Assembly: GCF_000344685.1 (NCBI RefSeq)
Contig: NW_006920413.1
Coordinates: 2,101,628 to 2,165,627 of the forward strand
Length of the DNA stretch: 64,000 bases
Source: Gloeophyllum trabeum ATCC 11539
Taxonomy: Eukaryota > Basidiomycota > Agaricomycetes > Gloeophyllales > Gloeophyllaceae
Direction of reading: 5' to 3'
The notes under the pieces are model-generated. The model worked only from the letters and a program-made list of their open reading frames with translations. It was not told the origin of the DNA and ran no database searches. Shown in pieces: positions 57,857 to 64,000 of this stretch. The stretch's first letter is position 1. Every line of letters starts with the position of its first letter. Both the position numbers and the translations under genes were made by a program.

Positions 57857-59010
57857 TGAGCTATCGTCTGTTACAACAGAGACTGTGGTTGGAGTAGAGC
57901 CCAAAATCAGCTCTTCCAAAACCTTTCCCTCGGGCATCCGAAATACTTCGCACACCCAATGCCGCAATCTCCGAGCATGTCGGGTCGGGTTAGGTGCAGC
58001 ACGATGGATCAAGCAGAAGGCGCAAGCCGCGGATCCGAATGATATCGACCATCTGGTCTTCTATGGACGCATCTCAGGTACGGGGCGTTCGCCAGGAATA
58101 CTGCGGGAAGGATCTATATGACCGACAGGCAGCTAGTCTCGCATCCATTATGAACATGCGCGCGACAGTGTATGGTCTAACGTCGTGGACGCAGGCGGCG
58201 GATGCCTAGTCGTAGCCCTGGATTTCCCGCCGTCCGGAATGGGAAGAAACTACCCAGACTTTGCTGTCTACTCGGCGATGCTAACGTCTGCCGTCATATC
58301 ATATGTTTCGTATCTGTTGCAGCGATACCAGCGTAAATTTCTGAGATCCGATGGCTTGCTACCCTGCTTATTACTGATACCGTCTTTTTTCCCCTGACGT
58401 CGGTCCGACGCCAAGGTGTGGTTTGTATCCTCCTTTTTTGCTGGTTTCAGGCCTCCAGCGTAGGCGATGAACATTGGATAGCTGTGGCGAACGTACAGAA
58501 GAGGGACGCATTCAGGGACAAACTGTGGACGACAAAAATAAAAGAAAACAAAGACCACAACCAATGGCTTCACTGTCACTTCCGTATTTTCAGAGGTATT
58601 GCTCTCACTCTATTGATGCAAGCCTGTTCAGTGAGGTACCCGGTACCGAGAAGCCACTTCTAATATTAGAAATACTGGTTGACGGACGACCTAGGTCGAG
58701 AGGTTCAACAAGACTCTGACGATCTCGGACCTGATCCTTGGCGAGCGCGGCTCCGAGGCACCCCTACTCGAGCACGAGTTGCATGTGCCCACAATACTGG
58801 AAATTTTCGGACACTTCAGAACTGATGAGGCGGTGCCGGCGCGGGTACGTTGTGGCCTACTGTATATCGATCGTCTTAGTCGTATCACAGAACAGAGTGC
58901 CTGTTCCTTCCCCGCCTGATCAGAGTTCACTGCATCGCGTGCGTGACTTCAACACCGGGACCCATTAGCTTCGTGACATCCGTAAGCAACAGCGCTTACC
59001 GGATCGGAGT
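57857..59010 (+). other. Possible broken or unresolved gene
   Basis: Several plus-strand stretches look protein-like and are bounded by plausible splice sites, for example TLTISDLILGERGSEAPLL to HFRTDEAVPAR ending at a GTACGT donor (about 58846), but I could not join them into one frame. This may be a decayed gene or one with an unusual structure. Confidence 0.2.
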
Positions 59011-59278
59011 ATTGGACTGGTCTAATGAAGTGGAGTTGCTGGATCACCTCCCGTAAGGAGGTCTTGGAGGCCATGCACAACAGAACGCAGAACGCACAGA
59101 CAACGATATGAACACCAGAAATCTTCTGCGTTCTTATGTGCGACTTCATGATTGACGCGCTCTGTCCTGCTTCAGGCCAAGGCATAAAAGCCTGTCCGTC
59201 TGGCTAGCGAAGCACAATAGCGCAATTCACCTCTCGACCACACCAGTGTACGACCTGATTTCTCCAGAAACTCGAGCA

Positions 59279-60038
59279 ATGTCTACTGTACAGAACGCAG
59301 TCGCAGTTACGGAAAACACTACGAGCTCTATTATGAAACAGTACGTGGCGAACATCAAGATTGTCGACCCCAACTGCCATTAACATAGGCCGTCCAGCGA
59401 GAAAATTGGGCAGTATGCCACTGATACGAATGGGTACGTTCGGACGCAATGCGACATAACCCAGCTGACGGATTCGGCAGGACACTTCCTAGTGGCACCG
59501 CTGTCCATGTCGAAGTCAAGCCGTGCGTAGTATAGCTCAATTGTTTGTCCAGCTCCCAATCCCAAACCGTCAACTAGGATGCTTCCAAATGGACGTGTCG
59601 GGAAGGAGGGGACCAAAGATTTCCCCAACAACCTATTGGCGCGGTACGTCCTTCGGGTCAGTGGAGTGCTAACTATACTCATATCTTGTCATGCCCGATT
59701 TGACAGGGCTTCTAATCAGAGGTATGATTGTTCTTCCAGGGTGAGGTTCTGCATAACTGAAGGTGGTCTTAGTCATCACTTTGCCATGGCTCCGGAGACG
59801 TATGACTCCGTGTCCGTAAAAGTTCAAACCGCATCTACCGCCCCTGCCAGGTGAGTGTCGTCGCATATCTCAGCGATGTCGTGTAACAATTCTGTTGCAT
59901 AGTATGGCGCAGCCCCCTAGGAAAGGACTGTACAAGCCAAGGGGACCGACAAATACCACCACGTCGGGGAAGCCCAAACCCCAGCCCAAACCCCAGCCCA
60001 AACCCAAGCCCACCAAGCCCACCAATGGTGTAAAATAA
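59279..60038 (+). CDS. Orphan-looking small protein with Lys-Pro-rich tail
   Basis: Six exons, 59279-59340, 59389-59433, 59481-59522, 59578-59643, 59707-59850 and 59903-60038, join in frame across introns of 47-63 nt with good donors (GTACGT, GTGCGT, GTGAGT), giving 164 residues. The sequence includes MSTVQNAVAVTENTTSSIMK, LPSGTAVHVEVKPMLPNG, FCITEGGLSHHFAMAPETYD and the tail KPKPQPKPQPKPKPTKP. Five consecutive phase-compatible introns make a real gene likely, but no family is recognised and no signal peptide or membrane span is visible. Confidence 0.55.
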
Positions 60039-60600
60039 CGCACTATTTCTTACCTTGAGTGGCGTGTCCAGATACGCGCCATAGGACGTTGTACGGACAA
60101 TGAAATAGTCCACTGAATGTATCGGCACTCGGAATTATATTACGGACTATGAAAATACATCTTCAGTTACGGTGTCTTCGGTTGACTACGATGTCTGTTA
60201 GGCGACCTTACACTACTGAAAAGCGTCCGGTAGTTTCGCTACCGTTGATGTGGCCAAACTTGTGGCCGCCAGACTCCATGATTCTTGGCACGTGTCTGAC
60301 ACAGCTTTGACGGCCACACCGCATGCGCAACGTCTTTGGTTCCGCTTGTGGCGACCTAGCTTCTTGCTGCGCACACAGCCTGCCATATGTCTCAGGCATA
60401 TAAATGCATGAGTGCTGATTTACTTAATGATATGTTCCTGCACAGAGTGCTCAGACGCGAGTCGCTGTATGCTGCCAATGGCCGTGCAGTTTCAGGAGGA
60501 TGTGTCTGGCTCCAATGCACCTTCGAGATTACTCACTGACGTGACGGCACTGCGGGCAGAGACGAATGTCCCGCCGGCGGGCATGCCAGGAACATTTCCC

Positions 60601-60661
60601 GGTTGGGAGAACACTTTCCTAGAATGGTCCTTGCTGGACCATAACCTGGACATGAAGAATG
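60601..60661 (+). repeat. Imperfect inverted repeat, left arm
   Basis: About four-fifths identical by eye to the reverse complement of 60746-60806. Both arms encode GWENTFL and end near a DMKN/DIKN motif on their own strand. Confidence 0.7.
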
Positions 60662-60745
60662 TCCACTGAGTGAACAAAGAAAGGTCTGCAGGACATTTAC
60701 TATGGTCCCCAAAATTCAGGGGACATTTAATTAACATTGTCCTTT

Positions 60746-60806
60746 CATTCTTTATGTCTGTATCATGTTCCACTACGGAGCATCCTAAGAAAGTGTTCTC
60801 CCACCC
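60746..60806 (-). repeat. Imperfect inverted repeat, right arm
   Basis: Partner of 60601-60661; about 85 nt lie between the arms, including a short palindrome around TCCCCAAAATTCAGGGGA. Confidence 0.7.
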
Positions 60807-61891
60807 TTGCTGTGAAAGATGAATGACCGGAGGTGGAACACCGGTCCTTGCCTGCTGTCTGGCCAGCTTGACCAATGCAGTGCACGGAGTAGCAAGGGGC
60901 AATAACTGTGTAACAGAGCTTGACAATCCGTGAGTGATGATTCTTCCAGGTTTTGTTTCCCCAATTCACTGAAATATGCAGGTCATGCCCTCGTGTGGCC
61001 TGGCCCTTCCCTCGCGGGCCTGTGAGACAGGCAGTAAAGGCTGGTTGTCCAAAGAATCTTTCTTCCGTTTCACAGCAATCTAAGAGTGGGGAAGGCACAT
61101 CTGGCAAGTCACTGAACTCCCAAGGTGCTCAGATGTCAAAGTCAGACAAGAACAGTCCAGATGCTAAATAAAGTCTATTGATGAAACCTTTTCACTTCCT
61201 TCATATTTTGCCTTCCATGGGACTTCAGCTGTAGTGTATGGAACATGGAACATGGAACATGGTCTATGGCCTGTTTGCTCAAGAGCATGGATTTAGAGCT
61301 GTCTCCCAAGTAACTTCCCTATGGTATCCATTACCTTGTTGTGCTGCTGTGAAATGCCAAAGCCTCACTGGCCAGAGGCCCAAGTCGGAGTCTTAGCACA
61401 CAAGTAGAACTTGGACCACAGTCTATTCTTGAGCAGTAGAGCAATACAATGGAGTAGGAGAGATGGGGGAAAAAGCACCGAGAGAGAACATTGTCACCTT
61501 CAAAGGCAAACAACGTGAACATGAACCTTTCACATCCGCAAACCAGAAGCATCTCACATCAGCCACAACAACCCTGTATGGTAGGCATATAGCCAGATTT
61601 GGCAACCATAGTAATCAACATGATTACACTGTGGTGCTCACATGTCTGTCAGAATGTTAAATATATACAACCTGTTTTAATATCCAATACTACTATATAC
61701 TAGTAAAGCCCTTCCATGCAACAAACAAGGATAATATCTAATATGCAACATATAAATTCTTGCAGGATCCAGCATCTAATTCTGGCAAAGCACTGAAAGC
61801 TGAGCTCATCTGATGCCATTGATGTATTAGACTATCATCTCTGATTATGAAACAATTCACGTACCTTGCTTATCCCAATCACACTGTTCAC

Positions 61892-63255
61892 TCAATTCCA
61901 CTCACCATACCTTTTGGGATTCTTGGATGCCCTTCGCCTCCTGGCCTGTTTGGCCTTCCATGCATGGAGCACATCAGGGGCACCACTGAGGGCATTCTGA
62001 CACAACCACATGTCATCATCAGGCCCGTAACCAACCCATCGCACCAGGTACTCTGTACCACCCTGTGGCAATGGTGATTCATCCAAAATATGCGAGACTT
62101 CATATTCGGGATCAGAATCATCAACCTCAGAATCATCAACCTCAGTCAAGGCTTCGCCATCCGGGATGTGTGCAAGGGATATCGGCGCACTCGAGGTACC
62201 ACCTCGCGGCGTCCATTTCTCGGGCAAAACCAGCTCCAGCGTTTGCTCATCGGCAGAGTAGACACTCTTTATTACTGTCCTCTTGCCTTTAATCGACGGG
62301 TGCTTCACTCTGGAGTACTTTTCGCATTCACATATCGAATGCTCTAGGTCCACCAGCGTCACGCCCACGCGCTCCGAATGAAGGCGCGGTAGCTCCGTAA
62401 TGCCGAGACGCGCCCAATGCTCATACTGGGTATCTCGAAGGTATTTCATAGCCTCTGTCTCGATTCCCGCGACGTGAGACCCAAAGATTTTACGCAAGCC
62501 CGATGCCGCACCCGGCCCGCATATCGCCCACTGGTCTTCGGAGAAGTTGAAGTGCGCGGTCATATTGAGGTCCAGGAGCAACCTTCGCAACTCAGACTTT
62601 GCGGAACGGCCCGAAGGCTAAAGCAGACTCACTGGAAGCTGAGGAATACACCCATCCCCATATACGAGCTTATCAATTTCCACGCTTCTTCTAAATCCGC
62701 CGCACCGCTCAGGCTGTCCGGGAGGCCATCCTTCAACATTTGCTGCAACAGCAGGAGGTGATTCTCGTAGTTCCTCTTCTTGCCCAGAGCGGGCGCAGGC
62801 AGGATGTACGCGTGACCGTATATAGGGACGCCATCCTCGTTAGCCCTGCCCAGGACTTTACAATACGCGCCAAAGTTGAAGTTCGCCCAGGTCAAGTCGA
62901 GCTCTGACTCTAGGAGGTCCCAGGTGCTGATCCTATTGAACGACCGAAATAGCATGACTCGGAAGCACGTCTCGTATAAATCTGGGCTGCCTCGGTTGAT
63001 AACATTCTTCACGATGTACTGCGTCGTGCGGTCGAAGACGCGAAAGACGTTGGTAAATCGGTAGGTCGACATGATATTGTCGTCCGTCCAAGGGGCTTGT
63101 TGACCCGCCATCTTCTTCCGCCGGATTTCGTCTCTTTCGGCCATCCAGTAGAACAGGGTGTCGAGCACAGGTGACACAGGCAAAGTCCGCCCTGCGATAT
63201 CGACAGTTTTGTTAGCTCGCGCGACATGAGTTCGTGACTGTCTTCTGGGTGGCAT
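61892..63255 (-). CDS. HMUDK-helical-domain (thymine-modifying enzyme group) protein with C-terminal chromodomain
   Basis: Exons 63255-62633 and 62582-61892 (50-nt intron) give 437 residues. The N-terminal about 340 residues match the family known as 5-hmdU DNA kinase helical domain, related to the alpha-glutamyl/putrescinyl thymine pyrophosphorylases: YRFTNVFRVFDRTTQYIVKN, ETCFRVMLFRSFNRISTWDL, GHAYILPAPALGKKRNYENH, SEDQWAICGPGAASGLRKIF and VTLVDLEHSICECEKYSRVK. Phage members act on modified thymines in DNA. From about residue 356 a chromodomain follows (EYEVSHILDESPLPQGGTEY, LVRWVGYGPDDDMWL), usually a reader of methylated histone tails. Together they suggest a base-modifying or base-processing enzyme targeted to chromatin. 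The activity is not established. Confidence 0.85.
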
Positions 63256-63796
63256 AGAGGGTGCGGGAAGAGAGAAAATTTGCTCGTCGCCAGCACTAGT
63301 GGCATCCCAACGCGGCTTCCCCTAAGCGGCGGATCGCGATGCGAAAACTCGGTAGCCGAATTATTAACGTAAGGAACGCGATGGACGCGCCACAAACGCG
63401 TTGGTGGCAGGCACATGGTGCCATCCTATACAGCGCAAAGCAAGGGCTTCAAGCTTCTAAGGTTCGTAGTCTTTCAAATAGGCCGTTGAATGCAACAAGT
63501 ATTGCAATTCGTGCCAATGCGACTGTAACATCACGGAAATCGGGTCATACTAATACAAAGAATAATTTGTGCCCAGTCAACGGACGCCGAACAACTACAT
63601 CCCCGCAGCGTCTATATGCAATTTGGAACCGTTTCCAGCTCACGAAAAAAAGTTAAGAGTAATTCCGTTTTCACCCTAAGAACGTACATACCGTACGGTA
63701 TAGGAGTCGGTGACTGTCGTCACAACGATCTTGTCACGGCTTGCCACCCTTCAATTACCCTCCAAGTCACCGTCTAGCCTGGGTCAATCCGCTGAA
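63256..63796. promoter_or_regulatory. Divergent promoter region at the right end
   Basis: 540 nt between the chromodomain protein gene and the last gene; nothing else recognised. Confidence 0.4.
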
Positions 63797-64000
63797 ATGG
63801 CTGCCAATCCTGACAAGAACCCTCTTCCTCTTAGCGAAACGCTACGGGATCTTGCCCTACTGAGGGCGTCGGAGGTAGATCTAGTCAAAGTACTAAGGAG
63901 CTCCAGTGAGCCTCTCGCACGGGAGACCTCAGATGTGGCCGAAAGCAGGGCCGGAGATGCAGAGATCGGAGCATCCGTCGAGAAGTCGTATGAATTCGTC
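63797..64000 (+). CDS. Protein of unknown function, partial (3' end outside window)
   Basis: ATG at 63797 opens a frame to the window edge with at least 68 residues: MAANPDKNPLPLSETLRDLA, LLRASEVDLVKVLRSSSEPL and GASVEKSYEFV. The stretch is helical and charged with no intron yet. SEVDL and VEKSYEFV resemble the start of a conserved agaricomycete protein of unknown function. No more can be said from this fragment. Confidence 0.65.
   Translation, partial: MAANPDKNPLPLSETLRDLALLRASEVDLVKVLRSSSEPLARETSDVAESRAGDAEIGASVEKSYEFV

Larger units (their letters stand above)
60039..61891. mobile_element. AT-richer island with fold-back repeats, possible transposon remnant
   Basis: Base composition is clearly more AT-rich than the flanks. 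It contains an imperfect inverted repeat pair (60601-60661 and 60746-60806) and three GGAACAT units at about 61239-61261. Open frames are short. No transposase motif is visible, so the mobile-element reading is inference. Confidence 0.35.

Noticed and set aside
59920..60035. CCCAAA-like repeats as an internal telomere remnant
   Set aside because: They lie in a coding exon and alternate CCCAAACCCCAG, encoding a Lys-Pro-Gln repeat; this is not a regular telomere unit.
1..64000. tRNA genes, rRNA or CRISPR arrays
   Set aside because: None seen on reading both strands; no cloverleaf with B-box-like sequence, no rRNA segments and no spaced direct repeats. A tRNA scan would settle small cases.

Overview
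The window is nuclear DNA of a basidiomycete fungus, most likely an Agaricomycete. Genes are dense and sit on both strands. Nearly all are split by short introns (mostly 47-62 nt, GT..AG), and the proteins include agaricomycete favourites such as a CSC1 channel, ACR3, an L-fucose-permease-like transporter, Pho80-type cyclin, F-box and BTB proteins. I rebuilt exon structures by hand. Each full-length model closes in frame and most give the usual family length.

Left part (1-24 kb): partial mitochondrial membrane protein; two tandem short-chain dehydrogenases; CSC1-type channel; arsenite exporter ACR3 with a convergent Cys-rich bZIP factor; nucleoside hydrolase; RACK1, whose 177-nt intron carries a U24/snR24-type box C/D snoRNA; GOT1; a fucose-permease-like transporter; an acidic unknown protein; a TCO89-like TORC1 protein; UTP6. 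Middle part (24-40 kb): a 3.2 kb stretch without recognisable genes, a large Ran1-type protein kinase and a convergent Pho80-type cyclin, then a repeat-rich segment with an assembly gap whose two edges are identical, two small unknown genes, a 15-exon aldo-keto reductase, and ribosomal protein L12 (uL11).

Right part (40-64 kb): BTB protein, DMAC1-like mitochondrial protein, enoyl-CoA hydratase, F-box protein, a low-complexity unknown protein, COG5, another unknown protein, a gene-poor segment with a six-exon orphan gene, an AT-richer island with fold-back repeats, and a protein that joins a 5-hydroxymethyluracil DNA kinase helical-type domain (the alpha-glutamyl/putrescinyl thymine pyrophosphorylase group) to a chromodomain. 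The window ends inside another gene.

There are no operons. Plausible functional groupings are ACR3 with the bZIP factor (arsenic), and scattered growth and ribosome genes (RACK1/U24, TCO89, UTP6, RPL12). The most unusual content is the chromodomain DNA-base-modification enzyme, the intron-encoded snoRNA, a start codon split by an intron, and two GC-AG introns.
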